A DNA stretch of 64,000 nt from Myxococcales bacterium (GCA_020633335.1 JACKDU010000009.1:1-64000), one strand, 5' to 3'. Shown: positions 50,488-60,607, counted from the first letter of the stretch. Translations and numbers: made by a program. Notes: generated by a model from the sequence alone, not told the origin.

Positions 50488-51696
50488 CTAGGCGTCCGCG
50501 AGGGCGGCGTCGATCGCCGCGAGGAGGGTGGGGAGCTCGCCCTGGCTGTTCGGCCAGTGGGGGGCGAAGCGGAGGACGCCGTCGGGGATCGACGACGCGA
50601 CGCCGCGGGCCCCGAGGGCGCGGTGGAGGGCGACGACGTCGCGGCCCTCGGGCGGGAGCACGCAGAGGAGCGTCGAGCGGCCGGCGGGGTCGGGGTGGCG
50701 GAGCGAGCGGAAGCCGCGCTCGCGGAGCGCCGGCTCGAGCGCGTCGAGGTAGGCGGCGACGTGGGCGTGGATCGCCTCGACGCCGAGGCCGAGGGTCACC
50801 TTGACCGCCGCGCCGAGGGCGGCGTGGCCGAGCGCGTTCCAGCCCCCCGCCTCGACCATGTCGGCGCGCTGGCGGATCGGCCGGTCGTAGCGGAGGTGAC
50901 CTGGCCCTTGGACCAGGAACCCAACGGGCTCCTCGTGGCTCAGCCAGCCGGCGACGTTGGGGCGGAGCGCGGCCGCCCGGGCCTGGCGGACGTAGAGGAA
51001 GCCGGCGCCCTCGACCCCCATGAGGTGCTTGTGGCCGCCGCAGGCGAGGTAGTCGATCCCGTCGGCCTCGACGTCGAGCGGGGTCGCGCCGCAGCCCTGG
51101 ATCGCGTCGACGAAGAGCTCGGCGCCGTGCTCCCGGCAGAGCGCGGCGATCTCACGGATCGGCATCCGCAGCCCGGTGCGGAACTGGACCGACGAGACCG
51201 CGACCAGGCGGACGCCGCCCGCCCGCAAGGTCGCCTCGAGGCGCTCGAGGCCCGGCGCGTGCGAGCGCATGTAGTCCTCCAGCGGGAGAAGCGTCGTCCG
51301 CAGATCGAAGGCCGCGGCCGCCCGCTGCCAGGGGGTGATGTTCGCCGGGAACTCGCCGTCGAAGAGCACCACCCGATCGCCGGCCCGCCAGGGGAAGCAG
51401 AGGGCGACGTCGATCACCCCGGCGGAGGTCCCGGAGGTCAGCGCGATCTCGCCCGCGTCGGCGCCGAGGAGCGCTGCGAGGTCCTGGCGGAGCTCGGCCC
51501 GCTGCTGGTTGTAGGTGAAGAAGGCCTCGACCCCGCGGGCCGCGTAGGTGGCGATGCAGGCGTGGAGCGCCCGCTGGATCCGCCGCGAGGGCGGCGAGAT
51601 CGCGGCGTGGTTGAGGTAGACCGCGGCCTCGAGGTCGGGGAAGAGGCCGCGATCGCCGAGGCGCGGGGCTGGGAGGTCGTCGGTGATGTGCTCCAT
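50488..51696 (-). CDS. Class V aminotransferase (cysteine desulfurase-like)
   Basis: 402 aa from MEHITDDL (51696), with AGGAG eight bases upstream. It has the fold-type I PLP-enzyme motifs LTSGTSAGVIDVAL, ELFVDAIQGCGATPLDV (PLP-binding Asp) and ACGGHKHLMG with the Schiff-base Lys. Without a catalytic Cys loop that can be recognised, it could be a desulfurase, kynureninase-like or isopenicillin-N-epimerase-like enzyme. The ribosome site overlaps the end of the upstream phosphoesterase gene, so it is in the same operon. Confidence 0.87.
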   Translation of the reverse strand: MEHITDDLPAPRLGDRGLFPDLEAAVYLNHAAISPPSRRIQRALHACIATYAARGVEAFFTYNQQRAELRQDLAALLGADAGEIALTSGTSAGVIDVALCFPWRAGDRVVLFDGEFPANITPWQRAAAAFDLRTTLLPLEDYMRSHAPGLERLEATLRAGGVRLVAVSSVQFRTGLRMPIREIAALCREHGAELFVDAIQGCGATPLDVEADGIDYLACGGHKHLMGVEGAGFLYVRQARAAALRPNVAGWLSHEEPVGFLVQGPGHLRYDRPIRQRADMVEAGGWNALGHAALGAAVKVTLGLGVEAIHAHVAAYLDALEPALRERGFRSLRHPDPAGRSTLLCVLPPEGRDVVALHRALGARGVASSIPDGVLRFAPHWPNSQGELPTLLAAIDAALADA

Positions 51697-51707
51697 GGTC
51701 GTCGCTC

Positions 51708-52520
51708 CTAGAGGTCGATGTGGTAGCGGCTCACCTCGGGGGCGCGGCCGCGGAGCGCGACCTCGCGGAGCTCGAACTTGTCGTCGCCCTCGGGCTCGGT
51801 CGTCTTGCCGGCGGCGATCACCACGTCGATCCCGTCCTTCGGGCTCCAGAGCGCCGAGCGGTGGCGGTGGCCGAAGAGGACGACGTCGACCTTGTCCTTC
51901 ATCGCCCCCATCAGCGCCTCGGCGTCGCGGAGGCACTCGGTGAAGAGGCGGTTGAAGGGGTGGTGGTGGAGGTAGACGATCGTCGGCCCGGCGTGCGGGG
52001 TCGCGAGGATCGCCCGGAGCTTGCGGATCTGGGCGAGGCCGAGCGCGCCCTGGGCGAAGTGGAAGGACTCGCCGATCATCCCGGCGACCGAGTCGAGGCC
52101 GATGAAGCGGGCGTCGCCGATCGTGTGGACCAGCGGGAAGAGCTCGGCCATCCGGTCGCTCGCGGTCTCGGTCCCGGCGATCCCCATCACCTCGCCGAGG
52201 ACGTGGCGCTGGAAGTCGACGCGGGCCGACACGTAGTACGAGTTGCCCATCGGCCCCGAGTCGTGGTTGCCCGGGCACGCGAGGATCGGCAGGCCGGCGG
52301 CCTTGAGCGGGGCGAGGAGCTCGAGGAGGCGCTCGTACTGCTCGCGGGTGCCGTCGTCGACGAGGTCGCCGGTGATCACGACCACCGGCGGCGGCGCGGC
52401 GCTCTCGTAGCGGTGGAGGATCCAGGCGACGATCCGCGCGAGGCGGCGGTTCTCCGGGCGCCAGCGCTGGCGGTGGATGTGGAGGTCGGAGAGGTGGAGG
52501 ATCGTCGTCGTCGTCGTCAT
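51708..52520 (-). CDS. Calcineurin-like metallophosphoesterase, cytoplasmic
   Basis: A 270-aa protein with DLHIHRQR, VITGDLVDDG, CPGNHDSG, YLHHHPFN and LFGHRHRS, the five metal-binding blocks of CpdA-like phosphodiesterases. The length and compact form match cyclic-nucleotide phosphodiesterases (class III), but substrate choice cannot be deduced. It starts 11 bp after the stop of the small membrane gene and ends 12 bp before the next start. Confidence 0.9.
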   Translation of the reverse strand: MTTTTTILHLSDLHIHRQRWRPENRRLARIVAWILHRYESAAPPPVVVITGDLVDDGTREQYERLLELLAPLKAAGLPILACPGNHDSGPMGNSYYVSARVDFQRHVLGEVMGIAGTETASDRMAELFPLVHTIGDARFIGLDSVAGMIGESFHFAQGALGLAQIRKLRAILATPHAGPTIVYLHHHPFNRLFTECLRDAEALMGAMKDKVDVVLFGHRHRSALWSPKDGIDVVIAAGKTTEPEGDDKFELREVALRGRAPEVSRYHIDL

Positions 52521-52530
52521 CGAGTCACGC

Positions 52531-52734
52531 TCACTCCCGGAGGCGCTGGCGCCCGCGCGGCGCGGCGCTGGCGTTGGCGAGGATCGTCAGGGCGAGGCCG
52601 CCGAGGATCAGGAGGTCCTCGGCCGCCGGGAAGCTCCGCGGGTCGTCGGCCGGCGCCTGCAAAAAGACGGCGACCCCGACCCCGCACGCGGCGACCCCGG
52701 CGAGGGTCAGCGCGAGGCGGAGGCGGCCGGACAT
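52531..52734 (-). CDS. Small two-helix membrane protein
   Basis: A 67-aa protein with two hydrophobic stretches (LALTLAGVAACGVGVAVFL, LLILGGLALTILANA). It sits between the permease and the phosphoesterase genes in the same direction. Function unknown; could be a small partner of one of them. Confidence 0.65.
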   Translation of the reverse strand: MSGRLRLALTLAGVAACGVGVAVFLQAPADDPRSFPAAEDLLILGGLALTILANASAAPRGRQRLRE

Positions 52735-52762
52735 CGGCGGAGACTACCACGCCGCCGGGGCG

Positions 52763-54142
<1,380 letters not shown>

Positions 54143-54146
54143 CGGG

Positions 54147-54719
54147 CTACTCGAGGTCGTCGAGCTCGGCGAAGAGGGGGGCGCAGGAGGGCGCCGCGGG
54201 ATCGCCGGGGCGATCGCCGAGGGCCGCGCGGCCGGCCTCGAGGATCCGCCCGGGGTGCATCGAGGTCTCGCCGCGGCGGCGGAGGTCGTCGCCGAAGGCG
54301 GTCTTCATCCTCAGGCCGCGGTAGTAGTCGGTGAGGGTGCCGTCGATGTAGTCGTGGGCGAGGGCGGCGCAGAGGGCCTCGAGGTCGGCGAATTGGGCGG
54401 GGCGATCGTCGTCGGTGGCGGCGGGCGGGGTCGCGGGGGCGTCAGCCTGAGCAGTCTTTCCAGGCATGTTCTTTTGGACAGGCATGATCGGCGCGTCCGG
54501 GCGGGCGTCGGCGTCGGCGTCGGCGCGCGCGGGCGTCGACGGGGGCGGGGAGGCCTCGTCCGCGCCCGGGGTGGGGGCGGCCGGCCGCGCGTCTGCGCTG
54601 GCAGGCTGAGCCGCGGGCGCCTCGCGCTCCGCCGCCGCCTGCGTCTTCGCGTCAGCCCCCGCCTGGCCGCCGCAGGCGACCAGCGCGAGCCCGAGGAGGA
54701 GGCGGGGCGATCGGCGCAT
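54147..54719 (-). CDS. Lipoprotein of unknown function
   Basis: A 190-aa lipoprotein: RLLLGLALVACGGQ, then an Ala/Pro-rich linker to about 105, then a helical domain (LEALCAALAHDYIDGTLTDY) of about 80 residues. The linker contains an odd lower-GC patch (54446-54482) made of two adjacent palindromes, encoding MPVQKNMPGKTAQ. First gene of the probable minus-strand operon. Confidence 0.78.
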   Translation of the reverse strand: MRRSPRLLLGLALVACGGQAGADAKTQAAAEREAPAAQPASADARPAAPTPGADEASPPPSTPARADADADARPDAPIMPVQKNMPGKTAQADAPATPPAATDDDRPAQFADLEALCAALAHDYIDGTLTDYYRGLRMKTAFGDDLRRRGETSMHPGRILEAGRAALGDRPGDPAAPSCAPLFAELDDLE

Positions 54720-54826
54720 CGCCGGGACGCTAGGCGCCGCGCGCCGGGCTTGTCAATGGCCGCCGGCCGAACGCGCGCGGCGAATTCCGCCGCGGCCCGG
54801 CCGCTCCGCCGCGCCCTCCTGCTAGG

Positions 54827-55687
54827 GTGCCCGCCGTGCCCCTGCATCGCCCCTCGGACCGCCGCAGCTCCCTCCTCCTCTCCCTTGCGCTGGTCGCCTG
54901 CAGCGGCGGCGGCAGCACGAGCGACGCAGGCAGCGAGGCCAGCAGCGGAAGCGGCGAGGCCAGCAGCGGCGGCGAGTCCACCGGCAGCGCGGGCACGGGC
55001 ACGGACACGGGCGGCGAGGGGACGGGGAGCACCGGCGCTGGCGCGGTGGTCGACGTCAGCGGCGACGCCTTCGCCTTCGGTCCGGCGACGATGGTCAGCG
55101 GCGCGACGGTGACGATCCTCGAGCAACCGGGCGTGTCGACGGTCACCGACGACGACGGCCACTTCGCCTTCGAGGGGCTCCCCGCCGGCTCCGAGGCGAC
55201 CTTCGTCTTCAACCGGAGCGGCTACCCGACGATCTACACCCGGACCTTCACGCTCCCCGACGCGGACGCGGGCCCGCTCGAGCGGGTCACCTTCCAGGCG
55301 CCGGACGACTCGACCTTTGCGGCCCTCGCCCTCATCGTCGAGATCGACCCCGATCCGGCGACCTGCCAGATCGCCAGCACGGTCACCCGCATCGGCGTGT
55401 CGCTCTACGACGGGGTCGCCCACGGCGAGGCGGGGGCGACGGTGACGATCACCCCGGCGCTGCCGCCCGAGCACGGGCCGGTCTACTTCAACGCGAACGT
55501 GATCCCGCAGAAGGACCTGGTCGAGACCTCGGCGGACGGGGGGGTCCTCTACACCAACGTGCCGCCGGGGACCTACGTGCTGCGGGCGAGCAAGGCGGGG
55601 GTCAACTTCGACGAGGTGACGGTGCGCTGTGACGCGGACGTGCTGGTCAACCCGTCGCCGCCCTGGGGGCTCCAGGCGCGGCCCTGA
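54827..55687 (+). CDS. Lipoprotein with carboxypeptidase-regulatory-like domain
   Basis: Starts GTG at 54827 or 54836. The signal peptide SLLLSLALVACSGG leads to a Ser/Gly/Thr linker. Residues 75-150 (GATVTILEQPGVSTVTDDDG, FAFEGLPAGSEATFVF) have the CarboxypepD_reg-like Ig fold, and 190-260 repeat the pattern (GATVTITPA, YTNVPPGTYVLRASKAG). Probably a surface-displayed beta-sandwich protein; ligand unknown. Confidence 0.83.
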   Translation: MPAVPLHRPSDRRSSLLLSLALVACSGGGSTSDAGSEASSGSGEASSGGESTGSAGTGTDTGGEGTGSTGAGAVVDVSGDAFAFGPATMVSGATVTILEQPGVSTVTDDDGHFAFEGLPAGSEATFVFNRSGYPTIYTRTFTLPDADAGPLERVTFQAPDDSTFAALALIVEIDPDPATCQIASTVTRIGVSLYDGVAHGEAGATVTITPALPPEHGPVYFNANVIPQKDLVETSADGGVLYTNVPPGTYVLRASKAGVNFDEVTVRCDADVLVNPSPPWGLQARP

Positions 55688-55693
55688 GGGGCG

Positions 55694-55708
55694 GGTGTTC
55701 TGGGGCTG
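55694..55708 (+). repeat. 15-bp intergenic repeat
   Basis: GGTGTTCTGGGGCTG occurs here, seven bases past the stop of the lipoprotein gene, and again at 60447-60461 upstream of the Cys-rich protein gene. Too short for more than a note. Confidence 0.4.
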
Positions 55709-55807
55709 CCGGAGTTGCGGGGTGATTGGTTTGAGGCAGGTGGGGCGGCCTCGGAGTTCGCGTGGGTGGACCGCGCAGGAGCGCGCGGTGAGAGAGTGTG
55801 CGGGGGG

Positions 55808-56710
55808 CTAGTTGGTGTCGCTGCAGCAGCAGCGGATGACGTTGCGACCAGGGCCCCATGGCTGGGGCTGGTTGCAGGGGTCCGAGAAGAAGAAGGCGCC
55901 GACCTCGTCGGCACACCCGCCGATATCACCGTATCCCTTGAGTGTGTTTCCATCACACCCTGCCTCGACGCACTGCTCGCCGGTACCTTGGCAGTATTCG
56001 TCACATGTAGTGAAACCGTCCTTGGCAGCGATGCACTCGCCATAGATTGGCAGACACTCCCCGCCTCCGCATCCTCCCGAGCAGAACTTGCCGCACGCGC
56101 CGCAGTTGTCCCCGTCGCCCTGAAGATCCTTGCACGCGCCACCGCACGCCCCGCCACCATCGCAGTGCAGCTTGATGGACGTGTCCTGGGCGACCTTGTG
56201 CCCGTCCTTGTCGAAGAACTCCGCGCGAAAGACCCGATCCAGGTCGACGCTCTCGAACTCGATCGACGCCACCTGATCGACGTCGGCCCAGGACACGGTG
56301 ATCGAGTAGGTCCCCTCCTGCCCGGCCGAGACGAAGGGTCCGTAGGAGAACGCCCCGTCCTCGGTGAAGAGCGTCCCCCCTGCGATGTCATCGAACCCGT
56401 CCGGGTCGCTCACGATCGCCGTGAACACGACCGACTCCCCCTCCGTGATCTGCGCGACGTTGGTCGAGAAGGAGATGAAGAAGGGGGCGCCGTCGGCCGA
56501 GCCCGTGGTCTCGCTGCTGGTGCCGGCCGACGTCGTGTCGGTCGTCCCCGTGGTGGCGGTGGCGGTGGCGGTGGCGGTGGCGGTGGCGGTCGTGCCAGAG
56601 GCCGTCGCTGAGGTCACGCCGGCGCTCTCGGACGTCTCCGACGCGCTGTCATCGCCGCCAGAGCAGGCGACCAGGACCACGAGGGTGCTCTTCCAGAGGA
56701 GGTCACGCAT
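55808..56710 (-). CDS. Cys-rich lipoprotein with hexanucleotide-repeat linker
   Basis: A 300-aa lipoprotein. Signal peptide STLVVLVACSGG, then a linker that includes Thr-Ala repeated six times, encoded by six perfect GGCGGT units on the plus strand (56555-56590). Residues 75-170 form a beta-sandwich-type domain (FFISFSTNVAQITEGESVVF, GTYSITVSWADVDQV). The C-terminal 120 residues are Cys-rich (GGACGGACKDLQGDGDNCGA, CGKFCSGGCGGGECL), as in the 'Stigma1' type myxobacterial repeats. Extracellular. Confidence 0.83.
   Translation of the reverse strand: MRDLLWKSTLVVLVACSGGDDSASETSESAGVTSATASGTTATATATATATATTGTTDTTSAGTSSETTGSADGAPFFISFSTNVAQITEGESVVFTAIVSDPDGFDDIAGGTLFTEDGAFSYGPFVSAGQEGTYSITVSWADVDQVASIEFESVDLDRVFRAEFFDKDGHKVAQDTSIKLHCDGGGACGGACKDLQGDGDNCGACGKFCSGGCGGGECLPIYGECIAAKDGFTTCDEYCQGTGEQCVEAGCDGNTLKGYGDIGGCADEVGAFFFSDPCNQPQPWGPGRNVIRCCCSDTN
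56555..56590 (+). repeat. Hexanucleotide microsatellite (GGCGGT)6
   Basis: Six perfect tandem units inside the lipoprotein linker; each unit encodes Thr-Ala on the minus strand. Slippage would change linker length without breaking the frame. Confidence 0.9.
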
Positions 56711-56736
56711 CCCCGGAGGCTATCAGAGTGCGCAGC

Positions 56737-57444
56737 CTAGCCGCCGGTCGACGACGCGGTCGTCGTCGAGCCATCGCCCGTCGTCGTCGACCCCCCGCTC
56801 CCGCTCGCGGTCGACGAATCCGTCGACCACGACTCGGCCGACTCGCTCGAGGCGATGAAGTCGACCACCGCGCTCCCCTTGCGATCGCAGCGGTCGCGGA
56901 CCTCGGCGCGGATCTGCACCCGGGTCTCGACCCCGCCGCCTTGCCAATAGGTCGGATCCTCGTCGAGGACGACGACGTAGCCGGTGGTCTCGACCGACCC
57001 CGAGGCGGTGGTGTGGAGGAGCGCCTTGTCGGTGATCACCGCCTTGCGCGAGGCGAAGGGGGTCCACTCCGGGCAGCTCGCGGCGTCGAGCGGGCAGTCG
57101 GCGGCGACCTGGATCGTGAAGTTCACCTCGAAGCCCGGCGAGGCCGCGTAGGGGTTGGCGACGTCGACCCCGAGGTAGTAGTGCTGGCCGCCCTGGAAGC
57201 CGTAGTTGATCGGCGGCGGGTGGCTGGGGCTCAGCGGCGTGAAGTCGGACTCGCCCTCGCCGAGGGTCACCATGAGCGGGTCGCTGAGGGTGCAGGAGGC
57301 GTCGAGGGGCAGCGACTCGGGGGCGTCGCAGCCGAGCGGATCCATCTCGCAGGGCTCGGGGTTCTCCGGCTGACGGAAGCAGAAGAAGCCGGTGAGCTGA
57401 GTCGTGACGACGAAGGCGACGAGCCAGGCGGGGAGCTTCGGCAC
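56737..57444 (-). CDS. Exported protein with Ser/Thr C-terminal tail
   Basis: A 235-aa protein. Signal-type N-terminus PKLPAWLVAFVVTTQLTGFF followed by CFRQP, possibly lipidated. The core (60-190) has strands and Cys residues (VAADCPLDAASCPEW) and the last 40 residues are Ser/Thr/Gly linker-like, here at the C-terminus rather than behind the lipobox. Function unknown. Confidence 0.75.
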   Translation of the reverse strand: MPKLPAWLVAFVVTTQLTGFFCFRQPENPEPCEMDPLGCDAPESLPLDASCTLSDPLMVTLGEGESDFTPLSPSHPPPINYGFQGGQHYYLGVDVANPYAASPGFEVNFTIQVAADCPLDAASCPEWTPFASRKAVITDKALLHTTASGSVETTGYVVVLDEDPTYWQGGGVETRVQIRAEVRDRCDRKGSAVVDFIASSESAESWSTDSSTASGSGGSTTTGDGSTTTASSTGG

Positions 57445-57496
57445 GGGGCGACGCTAGCACAGGCGCAGGCGCGCGGCCGCGAAGCCAACGCGCCCC

Positions 57497-59188
57497 TCAG
57501 CCCTCGGCCCCGGGCGGGATCGGCGGCGCGTCCGCGAGCGCGCCGGCGCCCGTCTGCGGGTCCGGCCGCGAGCCCTGCGCGGCCCCGCCGGTGAGCGACG
57601 ACGCGTCGAGGCTCGTCGCGGCTCGCGCGAGGTGCTTGGCGGCCCGGCGGATCTCGGCGAGGAGGTGCTGATCCCAGATCGCCTCGGCCGGCGGCACCTT
57701 GCCGGCCGCGGTCTCCCGCAGGAGCGCGGCGAGGGCGGCCTCGTAGCCCTGGTCGAGGAGCGCGAAGGCGTGGCGGGCCGCGCCCGCCTGGTGATCGAGG
57801 GCGGTCGGATCGGCGGCCTCGCCGACCGCGCGCGCGCCCTCGAGGAAGGCGGCGAAGCGCCCGGGGATCGCCCGATCGAAGGCCGGCGAGCCCTGCCGCT
57901 GCTCGATCACCGCGGTCGCCTGCTCGCCGGCGATCACCAGGTGCTGCGAGGCGCGGAGGAGGATCTCGAGGCCGTCGGCGACCGCCGCCGGGAGGTCGGC
58001 GCGGCTGAGGCGGGCGATGTAGCGGGAGATCGCCTGGAGGAGCGCGGCCATCCCCTCGCGGCGGGTCGCGATCGCCTCGACCGTCGGCGCCGGCGTGCGG
58101 ATCGCGTCGAGGTGGAGGTGGAGCGCGAGGTGGGCGACCCGCCCCATCTCCCGCCGGGTCGCCTCGAGCGCGAGCGCCGGGATCGCCAGGACGGTGTCGT
58201 CGAGGAAGCGCGGGCGGCTCTCGAGCTCGCCCTCCGAGACGAAGCGCCGGCCCAGCGCCTCCTCCAGCTTCTGGCTCAAGGGCCAGATCAGGACGACGCC
58301 GAGGAGGTTGAAGGTGGTGTGGAAGAGGGCGAGCGTCGACGCGACCGCGGGCGCCTGGCCGCGGCCGAGGAGCGCCTGCAGGAGGTCGAGGAGCCAGGGG
58401 AGGAGGACCAGGGCGACGCTGGCGGCGAGGAGGTTGAAGACGACGTGGGCGGCGGCCGCCCGGCGGGCGTTGGGGGTCGCCCGCAGGGTCGCCAGGATCG
58501 CCGTCGACGTGGTCCCGAGGTTGGCGCCGATCACCATCGCCCCGGCGGCGTCGAGGCTCAGGAGCCCGGCCGCGGCGGCCGAGATCGTCAGGGCGATCGA
58601 CGCGCTCGATGACTGGGTGACGAAGGTCGCGACGAGGCCGATCCCGAGGGCCGCGAGGTCGCCGAGCCAGCCCGCTTCGCCGCCGAGGGCGGCGCTCGGG
58701 GCCATCCCGCCGAAGGCGTCGCGGATCACCCCGAGGCCGAGGAAGAAGAGGCCGAAGCCGGCGAGCGCGCCCGCGCTCGCGCCCCGCCGCCGGAAGCCGA
58801 CGAGCTGGAGGAGCGCGCCGGCGCCGACCAGCGGCAGCGCCAGGGCCTCGAGGTCGAAGTCGAGGCCGGTGAGGGCGACCAGCCAGCCGGTCATCGTCGT
58901 CCCGACGTTCGAGCCGAAGATCACCCAGAGCGCGTTGTGGAGCGCCAAGATCCCGGCGTTGACGAAGCCGAGGGTGGCGACCGTGACGACGCTCGACGAC
59001 TGGACCAGCGAGGTGATCAGGGCGCCGGTGAGGAGCGCGCGGAGGCGCCCGCCGGTCGCCCGCTCGAGGAGCGCGCGGAGGCGATCGCCGGCGGCGAGGC
59101 GGAGGCCGTCGGTCATCAGGCGCATGCCGAGGAGGAGGAGACCGAGCCCCCCGAGCACGCCGCCGATCATCGAGCTCTCCGCGTGCAT
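57497..59188 (-). CDS. Na+/phosphate cotransporter (NptA family)
   Basis: A 563-aa protein. Two inverted repeats of the Na/Pi type II transporter carry the signature QSSS segments (SLVQSSSVVTVATLGFVNAG and FVTQSSSASIALTISAAAA), each followed by GSNVGTTMT or GANLGTTST. About ten helices, then a PhoU-like cytoplasmic helical domain from about 340 (ALEATRREMGRVAHLALHLH). Full length for the family. It stands upstream of the small 61-aa protein gene only by position; a terminator separates the two. Confidence 0.92.
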   Translation of the reverse strand: MHAESSMIGGVLGGLGLLLLGMRLMTDGLRLAAGDRLRALLERATGGRLRALLTGALITSLVQSSSVVTVATLGFVNAGILALHNALWVIFGSNVGTTMTGWLVALTGLDFDLEALALPLVGAGALLQLVGFRRRGASAGALAGFGLFFLGLGVIRDAFGGMAPSAALGGEAGWLGDLAALGIGLVATFVTQSSSASIALTISAAAAGLLSLDAAGAMVIGANLGTTSTAILATLRATPNARRAAAAHVVFNLLAASVALVLLPWLLDLLQALLGRGQAPAVASTLALFHTTFNLLGVVLIWPLSQKLEEALGRRFVSEGELESRPRFLDDTVLAIPALALEATRREMGRVAHLALHLHLDAIRTPAPTVEAIATRREGMAALLQAISRYIARLSRADLPAAVADGLEILLRASQHLVIAGEQATAVIEQRQGSPAFDRAIPGRFAAFLEGARAVGEAADPTALDHQAGAARHAFALLDQGYEAALAALLRETAAGKVPPAEAIWDQHLLAEIRRAAKHLARAATSLDASSLTGGAAQGSRPDPQTGAGALADAPPIPPGAEG

Positions 59189-59286
59189 GCGATCCTTCGC
59201 CCTCGCCGCTCCCGGCCGATCCTAGCGCCTTGGCCCCCCCTCCTCGCTACGTCTGCAGGGGCGATGGGGGGCCACGCCAGCGCCGC

Positions 59287-59320
59287 AAAAAAAGACCGCG
59301 GGCCCCGAGCCTCGCCCGGT
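59287..59320 (-). terminator. Rho-independent terminator
   Basis: On the minus strand the arm ACCGGGC, a loop of about ten bases, GCCCGCGGT (one bulge) and then TTTTTTT. It lies 31 bp past the stop of the 61-aa gene. Confidence 0.8.
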
Positions 59321-59350
59321 GACCCGCGTGGTCGTGGTTGGCCGGGGCTC

Positions 59351-59536
59351 TCAGCCGCCGCCGAAGAGGCCGCCGAGGCCGCCCGGGAGCTTGCTGGTGA
59401 TCTTGTCCTGGAGGCCCGACTTGGCGAGGAGCCCCGGCAGGTCGTCGGCGTGCTCCTTGAGGAAGGCGATCACCTTCTCGGCGGTCTCCTTGTCGAGGCC
59501 GACCTTGGTGATGAGTCCGTTGATGATCTCGTCCAT
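59351..59536 (-). CDS. Small helical protein (DUF2780/DUF2267-like)
   Basis: A 61-aa protein; AAGGAG lies eight bases before the ATG and a strong terminator follows, so it is a free-standing gene. Sequence MDEIINGLITKVGLDKETAE continues with KVIAFLKEHADDLPGLL and ends in a Gly-rich GGLGGLFGGG tail. The helix-loop pattern of two Ile/Leu-rich helices is like the VcgC/DUF2780 type. Function unknown; often abundant in stress. Confidence 0.8.
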   Translation of the reverse strand: MDEIINGLITKVGLDKETAEKVIAFLKEHADDLPGLLAKSGLQDKITSKLPGGLGGLFGGG

Positions 59537-59700
59537 CGTTCGCTCCTTGGTCCCTTCGCCGGCGGGGTGCCGGCGGCGCGATGGTAGGGGAAGGGCCCGG
59601 GCCTGTCACGCCGGCCCGGGCCCCCTGCGATCGCGCCTCGCCCGGGGTGCGCGCGCGCACGCGAAATCTGGCGCTCGCGGGGTGAGAATCGCGGCCGAGC

Positions 59701-60429
59701 TCAGCCGGCGCCGCAGATGTCGGCCCCGTAGTGGAGGCAGGCGCCGAAGGCCGAGCGGCTCTCGCAGTGCTGGACGCAGAGCGCCCCCTCGCCGCAGACG
59801 TCGGGGTCGTAGGCGATGCAATTGCCGTTCATCCCCCGCAGGCGGCAGGACTTGGCGCAGGTGTAGGCCGGCCCGCAGGCGTCGGTGCCCCAGGAGATGC
59901 AGGCGCCGAGGTCGGCCCGCGACTCGCAGGCGCGGGCGCAGGAGAAGGCGGGGCCGCAGGCGTCGGCGCCCCAGGCGACGCAGCCGCCCCCGAGGCCGCG
60001 GCTCACACAGCGCTTTACGCACTTCGCCTGGGCCTCGCAGTGGTCGGGGCCGTACTGGACGCAGGAGCCGTCGCTGTGGCGGGCGGTGCAGCGGCTCACG
60101 CAGGTCATGTTGATCCCGCAGACGTCGGCGCCGAGCTGGACGCAGCGGCCGGCGCTGTCGCGTTGCGTGCAGGGGGCGACGCAGACCGCGTCGGCGGCGC
60201 AGTAGTCGTCGGCGTAGGAGACGCAGTCCCCGCTGACGCCGCGGTGGCGGCAGCGGGAGACGCAGCGCATCTGCTCCTTGACGCAGGTGCCGTCGCTGCA
60301 GGTGAAGCCGGGCGGGCACTCGGCGGCGTTCTGGCAGGAGCCGGCGATCGACTCGGCGCTGGCGAGGCCGAGGCCGAGGCCCGCGAGGAGGGCGAAGGAG
60401 CGGTGCATCCAGCGACGCGAGAGGCGCAT
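59701..60429 (-). CDS. Secreted protein with seven 27-residue Cys repeats
   Basis: 242 aa from MRLSRRWM (60429). A signal peptide (FALLAGLGLGLASAESIAG) precedes CPPGFTCSDGTC and then seven tandem units of 27 residues, each of the form C-x3-C-x8-C-x7-C, for example CVSRCTARHSDGSCVQYGPD with HC, and CARACESRADLGACISWGTD with AC. Four Cys per unit suggest a disulfide-ladder rod. I do not recognise the family. A TTGACA box 60 bp upstream may be its promoter. Confidence 0.82.
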   Translation of the reverse strand: MRLSRRWMHRSFALLAGLGLGLASAESIAGSCQNAAECPPGFTCSDGTCVKEQMRCVSRCRHRGVSGDCVSYADDYCAADAVCVAPCTQRDSAGRCVQLGADVCGINMTCVSRCTARHSDGSCVQYGPDHCEAQAKCVKRCVSRGLGGGCVAWGADACGPAFSCARACESRADLGACISWGTDACGPAYTCAKSCRLRGMNGNCIAYDPDVCGEGALCVQHCESRSAFGACLHYGADICGAG

Positions 60430-60462
60430 CTGGGGCACGCTAGCACGGTGTTCTGGGGCTGT

Positions 60463-60491
60463 CACAATCGCTAGACGTGACAGGATGTCAA
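60463..60491 (-). promoter_or_regulatory. Possible sigma-70-type promoter for the Cys-repeat gene
   Basis: On the minus strand TTGACA (60491-60486) and, 17 bases on, ATTGTG (60468-60463), 34 bases before the ATG at 60429. A perfect -35 box is rare in this GC-rich DNA. The -10 match is only fair. Confidence 0.35.
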
Positions 60492-60607
60492 AGGGCGCAG
60501 GCCGCCGCGAGGTCGCGGGCGATCGCCGGGGTCGCGAGATCTGCGGCGGCGCAGAGGCGCTCGCCCGACCCCCGCTCCCGCGGGGCTTGGCGGCGGTCGC
60601 CGGCTAG

